DNA of 64,000 nucleotides from Photobacterium indicum (lineage in GTDB: Bacteria; Pseudomonadota; Gammaproteobacteria; Enterobacterales; Vibrionaceae). Numbering within the stretch: the first letter of the stretch is position 1; each line of letters begins with the position of its first letter. Below are positions 36,719 through 44,905 of this stretch, one piece after another. A program made the position numbers and the translations under genes. Below the pieces are notes generated by a model that was given only the letters and a program-made list of their open reading frames with translations, was not told where the DNA came from and ran no database searches. The DNA lies in the NCBI RefSeq assembly GCF_003026215.1, contig NZ_PYOC01000001.1, forward strand, positions 806,001 to 870,000, given 5' to 3'.

Positions 36719-37159
36719 TTAATAATTTGAAACTGCAAGCTTTGATTCATTTACGCCATCTTGTCCCGTGGCTTCATCAACTTGTTGTAATTTACTACGA
36801 GCTGACATAATCCCCATTTTTACTTCTTGCCATATGTAATATATACGGCCATTAGCAACCTCAACCTCGAGTGTCGAAGTGTTTTCAGCTTCTGATTTAA
36901 TTACATGCTTGCCTTCAGGTAATTCTGTATAAAGATATGTATTCGCTGCGGTGCTACCTAATGGCTTATCGTTAACGTCAACATCCATTGTAATAGCAGC
37001 ACCAAGTGTTTCATTTCGATAAATGTAAACTCCAGCGACATCAGATGGAGCCTCAAATCCTTTTAATTCAGCGTCTTTTGATGAATCAGCCATTGGTACA
37101 CTTGCACAGCCAGTCATAAAAAGGGCCAGCCCACCCGCCATTAGTAATTGCTTAAACAT
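36719..37159 (-). CDS. DUF2846-family lipoprotein
   Basis: 146 residues. The signal peptide ends in lipobox FMTGC (Cys near residue 18). The mature part fits DUF2846: GVYIYRNETLGAAITMDVDV, then TYLYTELPEGKHVIKSEAE and a closing strand YYIWQEVKMG. Such proteins are small periplasmic beta-sandwich lipoproteins of unknown role. A good AAGGAT site precedes the ATG. Confidence 0.82.
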   Translation of the reverse strand: MFKQLLMAGGLALFMTGCASVPMADSSKDAELKGFEAPSDVAGVYIYRNETLGAAITMDVDVNDKPLGSTAANTYLYTELPEGKHVIKSEAENTSTLEVEVANGRIYYIWQEVKMGIMSARSKLQQVDEATGQDGVNESKLAVSNY

Positions 37160-37442
37160 ATGAAATCCTTATCATCAAATATTAAATTTAACCAACACTG
37201 CACATCATTTAGATACCAGTGTTTGGCTATAATACCTTAAGATTATCTCATATTTTTCATCGGCTTACAGTTTTGCGAGCCATAGTTGATAACACCCATA
37301 ACAAGAATAACTGCGTAAAATTATGTGGGTTCCGCGAGCGCTTAAAATTAATGGTTAACGAAACACAAAGCCACGTAGTTAAAACACTTGGAATTCAGTA
37401 AGCATTATCGAATGCTTACCTGAAATATCAGGGTCTATTTGA

Positions 37443-37506
37443 ACCACCCATTGCAGGCCCGCATGATGGGTGGTGTAGGGGGAGGGTTAAAGACCCTCGG
37501 CTACCC
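37443..37506. repeat. Double hairpin, possible group II intron 3' relic
   Basis: ACCACCCAT (37443-37451) pairs with ATGGGTGGT (37466-37474). Next, GTAG (37475-37478) with CTAC (37501-37504) encloses GAGGGT (37482-37487) and ACCCTC (37493-37498). Sequence style and closing CTACCCGAT recall the end of bacterial group II introns, but no reverse-transcriptase frame is present. Confidence 0.35.
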
Positions 37507-37512
37507 GATCAC

Positions 37513-37542
37513 AAAAAAACCAAGCACGTGAATACTTGGTTT
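37513..37542 (-). terminator. Terminator after duplicated-domain lipoprotein gene
   Basis: AAACCAAG (37517-37524) pairs with CTTGGTTT (37535-37542); on the minus strand the stem is followed by TTTTTTT. Confidence 0.85.
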
Positions 37543-37566
37543 AATATGTTTCTCAAAAAGATTAAA

Positions 37567-38160
37567 TCAGAAATGTGCGCTTTTATGTTTGCATCGGTAA
37601 ATATCAGCATATACCGATGTAGGATCTCCATCTTGTATCGATATTATCTTCGTTATTTGATAACGATTACCTGACATCATATAGGTCTCGTTTGCCAAGT
37701 TAGTCATAACAGCCTCAGGAGACGTTTCTTTAACAAAATGTGAACCAATAAGTTTGCATGTGGAATTTTCAATTTCTGCAAATGATATGGCCTTAACCAT
37801 ATGAGCACCCGGCAATAGCTGCGTCATTTCCGATGAGACTTTAGCCTCGTCTGAACTCTTACCACATTGGTAAATTGCAGCGACAACACTTGAAGGGCGT
37901 TTTTTCTTCGTATCTAAAACTTCAATTATACTAAAGTGATTTCCGCCACTTTTATAAGTCACATTTTTTAATTCAGGTTCAATATTATTGGGATGCGCAC
38001 CTTGTATTGTATGTGTTTTCAGCAATTCACATCTAAGAAAATTAACCGAATGCTCTGATATTTTAGATATGTTTTTTGCAGCTGGATTAACAGGAATTTT
38101 CTTCGTAACACAACCAGTAAGAGACAGGAGTATAAACGATAAAGTAATTAACTCTTTCAT
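37567..38160 (-). CDS. Lipoprotein with an internal duplication
   Basis: 197 residues. Lipobox LSLTGC (Cys near residue 17). The mature part consists of two related halves: residues about 43-102 and 130-190. Each begins with a cysteine-leucine strand, then a segment ending GNHFSIIEV or GNRYQITKI, then PSSVVAAIYQC or PTSVYADIYRC. Each half has two cysteines in the same places, suggesting one disulfide per repeat. No family recognised. Confidence 0.68.
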   Translation of the reverse strand: MKELITLSFILLSLTGCVTKKIPVNPAAKNISKISEHSVNFLRCELLKTHTIQGAHPNNIEPELKNVTYKSGGNHFSIIEVLDTKKKRPSSVVAAIYQCGKSSDEAKVSSEMTQLLPGAHMVKAISFAEIENSTCKLIGSHFVKETSPEAVMTNLANETYMMSGNRYQITKIISIQDGDPTSVYADIYRCKHKSAHF

Positions 38161-38546
38161 AATAAAAACTTATAACAAATCAAGTGTTTAATAGTATCAT
38201 CAATATGAGAGAAGTTGAATAAAAGCAACTTATCGCATGCAGAACACTTTTGTTTGAACAAAAAACAAACTATAAAGCTAAATATCAATGAGTTAATTCA
38301 ATTATGAACTATTTATGTAACCCTTACGAATCCCCATAAAATACCTTTGTAGTTCATGAAGTAGACACGTACCTTACCTTCTGATCTAATGAATTCATCA
38401 AAAACACAAAAGATTGAAAATAAGATGCGTGATATTCAAATACCATCTGCATTGCTCAATAAATACTCGATGTTGTCAATGTGTAGTGCCATACCAGTGG
38501 TTGATGAAAAACTCAGCGATTTTATTATTTAAAGCCAGCATGACCT
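38161..38546. other. Spacer without a supported gene
   Basis: 386 bases. A 47-residue plus-strand frame (38389-38532) begins MNSSKTQKIENKMRDI but has no ribosome site or family match. Nothing else is evident. Confidence 0.45.
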
Positions 38547-38960
38547 TTAACTGGTTACTTCAAATCGTATGAAGAACATTAAAAGATCAATATCAATACC
38601 TTTAGACAGTGTGTAATTTTGTCCTACTATATTCGAGACTGAGGATTTCCAAAAATGTAATGCGCGAGAATTTTCTATTAGCACCCGAATTTGCCAATTA
38701 CCCGATATTAATTGTGTTATCAACTTAAACGCTTTTTTACCAACACCTTTTCCATTGAATTTCCGTAGCACAAAAAATTGTTCGATATCATTAATCGATG
38801 GATCTGAAGGATACTTTCGGATCAAGACAAAACCAGCTAATTCCTGATCAACATAAATAAAATAGGGGAGGTGACATTCACTTTCCCACTAAATATCGAA
38901 CTGCGATTTATTATAGCCAAAGTGACCATCTTCATCGATTGTAACTAATGAAACGTCCAT
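38547..38960 (-). pseudogene. GNAT acetyltransferase gene with an in-frame stop
   Basis: Read on the minus strand from an ATG at 38960, codon 24 is TAG (38889-38891), in the middle of a typical GNAT stretch: the frame reads FDI, stop, WESECHLPYFIYVDQELAG. After the stop the frame stays open for the rest of the domain (VLIRKYPSD; LRKFNGKGVGKKAF as acetyl-CoA loop with G-K-G-V-G-K; HFWKSS). The whole would be about 137 residues. The N-terminus also looks short. It is probably inactivated, unless the stop is read through or the base is an error. It follows attC-like element D immediately. Confidence 0.75.
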
Positions 38961-38972
38961 ATTTCCTCTGCA

Positions 38973-39103
38973 GTTAACGCCTGCAACTTACGAGTTACCA
39001 CAAAATAACATAATTCCAAAGCACGTTGCTTGATGTTCAAATTTTACACTAACCAAGCACACAGAACGCCATGCCAAAACTGCGGAGTAAAACGTGTTAC
39101 TTA
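38973..39103 (-). repeat. attC-like spacer element D
   Basis: Fills the spacer between the methyltransferase stop (39110) and the GNAT start (38960). The core CCATGCCAAAACTGCGGAG (39069-39087) matches elements C and F. On the minus strand CTCCGCAGTT near one end pairs with AACTGCAGAG near the other, and GCGTTAACTGC lies just before the next ATG. Confidence 0.5.
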
Positions 39104-39109
39104 ATGTTT

Positions 39110-39943
39110 TTAAATGGCTTTTCTAGCGATCACCAAGCCATGATTACTTGAACCTAAAAGAGATGGTTCATCACACGTTTTTAGATGGTAGCTCAACCAC
39201 GTTTTATATTGTTCTGGAGTGAATTTATTTACGCCTGACGAGATGTAACGTCCAAAGCCATCAGTGGCTACATGGCGCAATTTAGTAAAACCATGTTCAC
39301 TTACAAGGCGTTCCATTTCAGATGGAGAAGCAAAGTAACCCACGTTAAAAAAGCTATCGGCTAACTTATTTGGAACCAAACCAGATTCAAAGAGTGTGGA
39401 TAAAACCTCAGGAGTAACAAGTTGCGGGAATTGCTGAGCAAACATACCTGCCACAAAATAACGCGAGATATAGGCAACAGCTAAAACACCACCTGGTTTT
39501 AGAATTCGATGGGCTTCTGAAATAGCTTGGTCTCGCTCTTCTTGTGTTTGCAGGTGGTACAATGGGCCAAGAATAACGCAAAGGTCATGTGAATCACTTT
39601 CAACAAAAGGAACTGAACAAGCATTACCTTCGTAAATTGAAAGTGTTAAACCTTGTTCTGTTGCTTTGCGTTTTAAGATATTAACTTGATCAGGTACGAG
39701 CTCGATCGCAGTTGTATCACAACCCATTTTTGCAAAATTGAGAGAGTACCGTCCCGTCGCAGCACCTTGCTCTATTACCTTTATTTCAGGTGTAAGATAC
39801 TCCTTCAATGCATGCATTGTCGTATCAAATTCCATCTGAGTAATGAACTGCCTAGTAAGACGCCCATCTTCGTCTACACCTGTATATTGATCTATTAATT
39901 CTTGCAATGATGACTCCTCTTTTCGAAACCGAGCGCCATACAC
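39110..39943 (-). CDS. SAM-dependent methyltransferase
   Basis: 277 residues. Motif I is IEQGAATGRYSLNFAKMG near residue 57; the strand-2 acidic residue is in TAIELVPDQ; CVILGPLYHL near 128 is the motif II region, and HRILKPGGVLAVAYI near 147 is motif III. The opening YTGVDEDGRLTRQFITQMEF is typical of a small-molecule methyltransferase subgroup often found in accessory DNA. Substrate unknown. It is bounded by an attC-like element downstream. Confidence 0.83.
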   Translation of the reverse strand: MYGARFRKEESSLQELIDQYTGVDEDGRLTRQFITQMEFDTTMHALKEYLTPEIKVIEQGAATGRYSLNFAKMGCDTTAIELVPDQVNILKRKATEQGLTLSIYEGNACSVPFVESDSHDLCVILGPLYHLQTQEERDQAISEAHRILKPGGVLAVAYISRYFVAGMFAQQFPQLVTPEVLSTLFESGLVPNKLADSFFNVGYFASPSEMERLVSEHGFTKLRHVATDGFGRYISSGVNKFTPEQYKTWLSYHLKTCDEPSLLGSSNHGLVIARKAI

Positions 39944-40006
39944 TTGATATTTTCATGCTCGTGCTTAATATTGGTAGTGGTTTATAATGAGTAGATACAA
40001 CTCAGT

Positions 40007-40210
40007 CTATTGATTAGTATTCCAATACATAAATTCAAAGGTTTTTGTTAATATGATATTAAACCCAATTGGTAAAACAAAAAACATCAACAGTGCTAAG
40101 ACATGACTTTTTTCAGAGATTGTTTCGGCGATTATTACCATAACCATCATTGAAAAAATTGTCGTTAATACTATTACTAAATTGTCTGTAACCTTACGTA
40201 TATTTATCAT
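40007..40210 (-). CDS. Small membrane protein, unknown
   Basis: 67 residues with two membrane helices (about 8-28 and 36-56) and a short tail ending YWNTNQ. A strong GGGGAGAG site precedes the ATG, which supports it as a real gene. No family recognised. Confidence 0.6.
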   Translation of the reverse strand: MINIRKVTDNLVIVLTTIFSMMVMVIIAETISEKSHVLALLMFFVLPIGFNIILTKTFEFMYWNTNQ

Positions 40211-40255
40211 GAACTCTCCCCGAGTCTATTTAAAATAGAAAACTCGTAACAGGAA

Positions 40256-40284
40256 CCACCCAAGAACCGCGGAGCAGTTAAACA
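40256..40284 (-). repeat. attC-like spacer element F
   Basis: CCACCCAAGAACCGCGGAG in the spacer between two small genes, similar to the core of element D. Confidence 0.35.
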
Positions 40285-40375
40285 GTAGTTCTCACTTTAA
40301 CAGTAAGCAGGTGCTGGTTGTTAGTGTATGCATCGATAAGTGTAGTCATCGCCCTGATTACTTGTAATATGGTTA

Positions 40376-40612
40376 CTAAATTCCGCCAAATAACCCTGCA
40401 ACTAAGCTGAAGACGGCATACTCTTTCATTCGATCACCCGAACTATTTTTATGTTTATCAATCGCACTATCAATTGTATCGGCTCTAATTCTGTCACCAC
40501 TCACCACGAAATCTTGCATTAACAGTTGTTTTTTCTCTTCTTCAAATGTTGGTGAACTTACATCAATATAAGTGAACGCTTTATCATTTGTAAAAAATTG
40601 CAGTTCTTTCAT
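40376..40612 (-). CDS. Small protein of unknown function
   Basis: 78 residues, mostly charged, with a C-terminal hydrophobic stretch (YAVFSLVAGLFGGI). The YIDVSSPTFEEEKKQLLMQDFVV segment resembles small conserved proteins with a beta-alpha opening. A weak GAGATG site precedes the ATG. No family recognised. Confidence 0.5.
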   Translation of the reverse strand: MKELQFFTNDKAFTYIDVSSPTFEEEKKQLLMQDFVVSGDRIRADTIDSAIDKHKNSSGDRMKEYAVFSLVAGLFGGI

Positions 40613-40802
40613 TTTTTCATCTCATTTTAAAGGTTGAAATTAATGCTCATTAGTAAAAAATAAATGACCTTAAAATTAATTTTTGCTTACTGATGCGAAC
40701 TGTCTAAGAGTATGTCTGTATATGTTATACAAAAAAGCTGAGTATAACGTATCATCTTGTTTACATTTACTATAAGCGTACTCTAAGTATTTAGATTTCT
40801 AG

Positions 40803-41060
40803 CTAGTCATTTTTATTTCTCAAACCAGCTTCTAGTGCTACTCCTTTCGTCTTAGCTGCTTCTTGGTACGCTTCAAACACATTTCCATCCTTACGGCCTG
40901 ACAAGTGGAGCAAACCATGAACCACTAGCATGAAGAATGAGATTACGATGACAAAAATCGGAACTAATCCCAATACGTCAAGTTTGAACAATACAAACCC
41001 AAGTACTAAAAAGATTGCTGAAATAATTACTATGGACTTGCTACGTGAATGTTTTTTCAT
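40803..41060 (-). CDS. Small membrane protein, unknown
   Basis: 85 residues. Basic start (MKKHSRSK), two membrane helices (about 9-28 and 31-53), then a soluble tail (EAYQEAAKTKGVALEAGLRNKND). No clear ribosome site. No family recognised. Confidence 0.5.
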   Translation of the reverse strand: MKKHSRSKSIVIISAIFLVLGFVLFKLDVLGLVPIFVIVISFFMLVVHGLLHLSGRKDGNVFEAYQEAAKTKGVALEAGLRNKND

Positions 41061-41151
41061 AGGAAAGCTATATAAGTAGAAATTTTGTACAGGCTACAAG
41101 TAATTAATCGCACATACTTTGAAATGGCCGACAAAAAGAGAAGCTTATAAC

Positions 41152-41247
41152 GTCTAACATAAGTTGCGCCACGCTTACCCTACAAAGTAAACTGAACTCC
41201 ATACCAAAACCGCCGAATGTAATGTGTCTGTTTGAGGGGCCTGTTAG
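41152..41247 (-). repeat. attC-like spacer element C
   Basis: A 96-base element bounded by inverted CTAACA (41154-41159) and TGTTAG (41242-41247). The stop codon of the neighbouring membrane-protein gene lies inside the terminal box, as is common in integron cassettes. Plus-strand GTCTAAC (41152-41158) fits the RYYYAAC box. The core CCATACCAAAACCGCCGAAT is shared with elements A, B and D. Confidence 0.55.
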
Positions 41248-41900
41248 TTTCTTTGGCTTAGTTCACCTTCAGTTAGCAACTTGTACGCTAACGAAAGTGA
41301 CGTTACTGTGATAATAGTAACCAAATAGCTCAGGATACTAGTCACCACTTGTGGTATTCCAAGCGTTTGTAATGGCACTAGGGCTAAAGCCAAAGTAATT
41401 GGAAATATTGCAACTACATTAAACATATATAGTGCTTTCCCAGAACTTAGGTGCCATGCATATGGAAAAGAAACACCTTTACCTATAGCAATTGCTGGAA
41501 ATACAAGAGATAGGCGACACGCGATTACACCAAAAGCCACTATAATTAAAATTACTGCTAAATCTAAAAAACGAGTCATAAACGTTATCGCTATAAATGC
41601 AGCCGTCAAGCAAACGTAGTGGCCAATAAACCAGAGTTCAACTTTACCAAACTTAAACCTTCCCCATTTAGGTACAGAATCGACACCATGCAGAACGATT
41701 TTATGAACATTAATAGCAACAATTGCATTTAAAACGGTGAGAAAAACGTTATTCAAATAATGAAGAGGCTGGCTGTTAATGTAACTAAAGGCAAACTCTA
41801 AAACTAATGAAAGAGTTATTGGCAAAATAGTTGCCCGAAATAATGCTTCTTTGTAAGACTTCACATACAAAAACGAACCAACAACGGTTTTTCTAAACAT
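41244..41900 (-). CDS. Multi-pass membrane protein, unknown
   Basis: About 218 residues from the ATG at 41900, preceded by AAGAGAG; an upstream ATG at 41939 lacks a site. Six hydrophobic segments are visible, with a positively charged start. KVELWFIGHYVCL and ACRLSLVFPAIAIGKGVSFPYAW lie in the second half, a pattern seen in glycerophosphoryl-diester-linked and Yip1-like membrane proteins, but I cannot assign a family. It ends inside attC-like element C. Confidence 0.6.
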   Translation of the reverse strand: MFRKTVVGSFLYVKSYKEALFRATILPITLSLVLEFAFSYINSQPLHYLNNVFLTVLNAIVAINVHKIVLHGVDSVPKWGRFKFGKVELWFIGHYVCLTAAFIAITFMTRFLDLAVILIIVAFGVIACRLSLVFPAIAIGKGVSFPYAWHLSSGKALYMFNVVAIFPITLALALVPLQTLGIPQVVTSILSYLVTIITVTSLSLAYKLLTEGELSQRN

Positions 41901-41939
41901 ATCGGTGAACTCTCTTAAAAACACTAACATTATATTCAA

Positions 41940-42339
41940 CGATCTAAGATCGTATATTTCACAGTAATAGCACAGCCACTTAAAGCCGACATAGCGTGAT
42001 ACTTGGAATAGTACGTATGCTTACTGTTGAGCATTCTAGCTCATAATATATTGTAATTAATACAAAATAGGCTTGTAAGCTACCGCTAACATTAATGCAA
42101 ATGATATCGATCATGTTATTGATACTAATTTGTTATGGTTTGAAGGTTAATCGTAAAAATCATTTTTATATACTGAGTCATGCCCGCAATACCAATAACG
42201 CAGTGCTCAGGGTAACTGCCTTAAATCCCTTATTTAGATAAATTTTTTAATTAAAACGAAATTTTTTACTTGGCGCGTAGGTCTTGTAGGTAAGGCCGTT
42301 GGAATTGCGGATGAAAAGTGAATAAGCAGGAGCAGTAAG
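41940..42339. other. 400-base spacer at the right edge of the accessory zone
   Basis: Holds copy 2 of the dispersed repeat and the upstream region of the DedA operon. No gene seen. Confidence 0.5.
42101..42149 (+). repeat. Dispersed 48-base repeat, copy 2
   Basis: ATGAT-ATCG-ATCATGTTATT start and TTTGAAGGTTA end, matching 29199-29246 in the same orientation. Confidence 0.6.
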
Positions 42340-42945
42340 ATGACAGAACAGAAGATCGTGAATTGGGTTTATCAAATTGGGGCAGGGGATGCACCGTTTA
42401 CCTTATTTTTCGCCATTATTCTGATGTCGTACTTACTGGAAGATATCGCGATTGTTGCGGCTGCCGTGCTCGCGGCTAATGATTCTTTATCGTTGCCGCT
42501 TGCGGTATTAGCTGTTTTTGCAGGGATTGCGACGGGCGATTTAGCCTTGTATTACCTTGGGGCGTGGTCGTCATATTGGCGAGGCTTTCGTTACGCGATA
42601 CTAACCAACCAAAGTATGCGCAGCGTGCGACGTCGGTTACAACGTAACACTAAGGCCAATATTTTCATTATTCGCTTTATTCCTGGGTTGCGTACGTTGG
42701 GTTATGCCTTGTGCGGTATTTTTAGAGTGCATCCGTTACGATTTTTGACCGCGGTACTTGCTGCAACCGCAGTATGGACAAGCGTGGTATTTACGCTTGT
42801 TTATCTGTTGGGTAGCCAAGCATGGGTGCAAGCCAGCGCATACAAATGGTGGCTGATTCCGATTGCGGGTTTGATATTGCTTATCTCGAATCACACGGTT
42901 AAACGTCGGCTACAGCGGTCATTGAAGCGCTCGTCATTTTTGTAG
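42340..42945 (+). CDS. DedA-family (VTT-domain) membrane protein
   Basis: 201 residues. About five membrane segments and re-entrant regions. The family motifs are present: GIATGDLALYYLG near residue 64 and the basic RFIPGLRTLGYALCG near 108. DedA proteins move lipids such as undecaprenyl phosphate or phosphatidylethanolamine across the inner membrane and affect envelope stress. The gene opens a plus-strand run that ends with an ornithine-lipid synthase, which fits a role in lipid handling. The start follows AGGAG. Confidence 0.88.
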   Translation: MTEQKIVNWVYQIGAGDAPFTLFFAIILMSYLLEDIAIVAAAVLAANDSLSLPLAVLAVFAGIATGDLALYYLGAWSSYWRGFRYAILTNQSMRSVRRRLQRNTKANIFIIRFIPGLRTLGYALCGIFRVHPLRFLTAVLAATAVWTSVVFTLVYLLGSQAWVQASAYKWWLIPIAGLILLISNHTVKRRLQRSLKRSSFL

Positions 42946-43033
42946 TCGTTACTTGGCTACGCAAGAAACAGTTATCGTAATAACACTTATAACGATAAGA
43001 ATATTTAATTTTAGGGAAGAGAGGCTAAAAGCC

Positions 43034-44284
43034 ATGACAGTTAAGTCAGTATTGCAGCAGTCACCGATTTCGCCTGAGCCTAGTTCGTCGGGGCCTGTGG
43101 CTCTTTCATCAGAGCCTCTTACTTCTGAGCATATTACAGAACGAGCGCCTTCGCATCCTCCGCATTTGTCGATCATTGAGCCGGTCAATCCGGTGAATAT
43201 TGGTATGCCAGAAATGGAACCAGACTCGGGGGTGAGTGTGTCGCGTTATGAGTTCTGGCCTGCATGGTTCTTCTATACACCTGTGGTAGTACAAAGCCTG
43301 TGGCATGGGGTGAAATACCGCAATTTCGCGTTGCCGTTAATTGCCAACCCTAGCATTGCCTTAAGTGGCATGGTCGGTGAATCGAAGAATGATATTTTGG
43401 CGTTGGCAGGTTCAGAGGCGAAAAAATGGATATCGCCTTTTGTTACATTAACGCGTACCGATATGCCTGAATCAATGCAGTTGAACGATGCGTTGTTGGC
43501 GATGCAAGAAGAAGGTATCGAATTTCCTATCGTCGCGAAACCGGATATGGGGTGCCGCGGTGTGGGTGTGCAATTGCTTGATAGCGAAGAAGGGGTGCTG
43601 GAATACATTCACACTTTCCCGCGGGGTGCCCGTTATTTATTGCAAGAAAAAGTGCCTTACGATGCCGAAGCAGGGGTGTTTTACATTCGTTACCCCGGCG
43701 AGAAAAAAGGCCGTGTAACCTCTATTACGTTGAAATACACCCCATTTGTGGTTGGCGATGGTACGAGTACCTTGGCGCAATTGATTGAAAATGATCCCCG
43801 AGCTGGGCAGCTTAGCCACCTGTATTTTCCGCGCCATCAAGACAAATTGGATTGGGTGTTAACCGAAGGGTGCCAGTTTCGTTTGGCGTTTGCGGGCAGT
43901 CACAGCCGAGGGTGTATTTTCCGCAATGGTAATCAATACATCACAGAACAGCTAGCCGAACGTCTTGATCATATTTTTGATGATTTACCGGGTTTTCATT
44001 TTGGTCGGTTAGATGTGAAATTTCATGACATTAAAAGTCTGATGAAGGGTGAAAAACTGACTATTCTTGAGATAAACGGAGCCAGCAGTGAAGCCGCCCA
44101 TATTTGGGATCGGAATACGCCATTGAAAGAGATTTTTAGCACTTTGCTGGTTCAGTATCGCACCTTGTATGAAATAGGTGATTTGCAACGAAAAGCGGGT
44201 CATAAAACACCCTCGCTATGGGCATTGTATAAAACGTGGCGTGCCGAGAAAGCCTTGGTTGAACATTATCCCGCGACAGATTAA
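43034..44284 (+). CDS. ATP-grasp ligase-like protein
   Basis: 416 residues from ATG 43034, with AGAGG upstream; a longer frame starting upstream overlaps nothing useful. After a Ser/Pro-rich N-terminal tail, residues about 145-375 form an ATP-grasp domain: FPIVAKPDMGCRGVGVQLL (lysine and glycine-rich loop), YLLQEKVPYDAEAGVFYIR, and metal-binding ends FGRLDVKF and LEINGASSEAAHIWD. Proteins with this layout join a carboxyl group to an amino or thiol group. The substrate is unknown. Position between DedA and OlsF genes hints at an envelope-lipid or peptide modification. Confidence 0.82.
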   Translation: MTVKSVLQQSPISPEPSSSGPVALSSEPLTSEHITERAPSHPPHLSIIEPVNPVNIGMPEMEPDSGVSVSRYEFWPAWFFYTPVVVQSLWHGVKYRNFALPLIANPSIALSGMVGESKNDILALAGSEAKKWISPFVTLTRTDMPESMQLNDALLAMQEEGIEFPIVAKPDMGCRGVGVQLLDSEEGVLEYIHTFPRGARYLLQEKVPYDAEAGVFYIRYPGEKKGRVTSITLKYTPFVVGDGTSTLAQLIENDPRAGQLSHLYFPRHQDKLDWVLTEGCQFRLAFAGSHSRGCIFRNGNQYITEQLAERLDHIFDDLPGFHFGRLDVKFHDIKSLMKGEKLTILEINGASSEAAHIWDRNTPLKEIFSTLLVQYRTLYEIGDLQRKAGHKTPSLWALYKTWRAEKALVEHYPATD

Positions 44285-44320
44285 ATCTCGTTGTAATTTA
44301 ATGAATAAGAAGAGGTAATT

Positions 44321-44905
44321 ATGACAATACCAGCTAGCTCAGCAACGCACGGTAACCCCAGTATTTCGCCTTTGGCATCGGATGTACATGTATTAGATTC
44401 TTGTGTAACAGGCAATGTGGATGTGATTGAACAAGGCATTACGTTATTAGACACCTTGAGTGACGACGATTATCAACATGTGGCCACTCCGTATGTAAAC
44501 AGCAGTATTGGTGAGCATTTTCGCCATAGTCTTGATTTGTATTGCTCGCTAATGAATGAACAAAAAACAGGGATTATTGATTATGACTTTCGCCGCCGTG
44601 GGGCACCTGTTGAAGAATGCCGCACAACAGCTTTACGTGAATTAAAGCACATTAAGCAGTGGTTATTGGATCTGCGCAGTGGCGATATTTACCGCCATGT
44701 TGAAGTGAAAACCGAGGTGTCGTTGCATCAACAATATTCTGAGCAGTTAACGTCGAGCATGGCACGTGAATTGATATTTGTGGCAGCGCATGCGATTCAT
44801 CATTATGCGTTAATTCGCGTGTCGGCATTATATTGCAATGCCGAGGTTAGCGCTGATTTTGGTATAGCACCCGCCACAGCGAGTTACTTACGAGGGCAAG
44901 CCTGA
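44321..44905 (+). CDS. DinB-fold protein
   Basis: 194 residues. The metal-binding histidines of the DinB four-helix bundle are visible: IGEHFRHSLDLY near residue 67 and AAHAIHHYALIR near 155. DinB-fold proteins include thiol-dependent transferases (bacillithiol or mycothiol S-transferases), and many have unknown substrates. A GAGG site precedes the ATG. Its stop codon overlaps the next start by one base, so the two proteins are translationally coupled. Confidence 0.8.
   Translation: MTIPASSATHGNPSISPLASDVHVLDSCVTGNVDVIEQGITLLDTLSDDDYQHVATPYVNSSIGEHFRHSLDLYCSLMNEQKTGIIDYDFRRRGAPVEECRTTALRELKHIKQWLLDLRSGDIYRHVEVKTEVSLHQQYSEQLTSSMARELIFVAAHAIHHYALIRVSALYCNAEVSADFGIAPATASYLRGQA

Larger units (their letters stand above)
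37160..37566. other. Spacer with structured element
   Basis: 407 bases between two lipoprotein genes. It contains the double hairpin at 37443-37506 and a terminator for the upstream minus-strand gene. A plus-strand 60-codon frame (37219-37401) has no recognisable features. Confidence 0.5.

Noticed and set aside
38389..38532. 47-residue plus-strand frame
   Set aside because: Plausible composition but no ribosome site and no recognisable family; kept only as a note in the spacer entry.
43273..43608. Antisense frame inside the ATP-grasp gene
   Set aside because: Shadow of a gene with clear ATP-grasp motifs.
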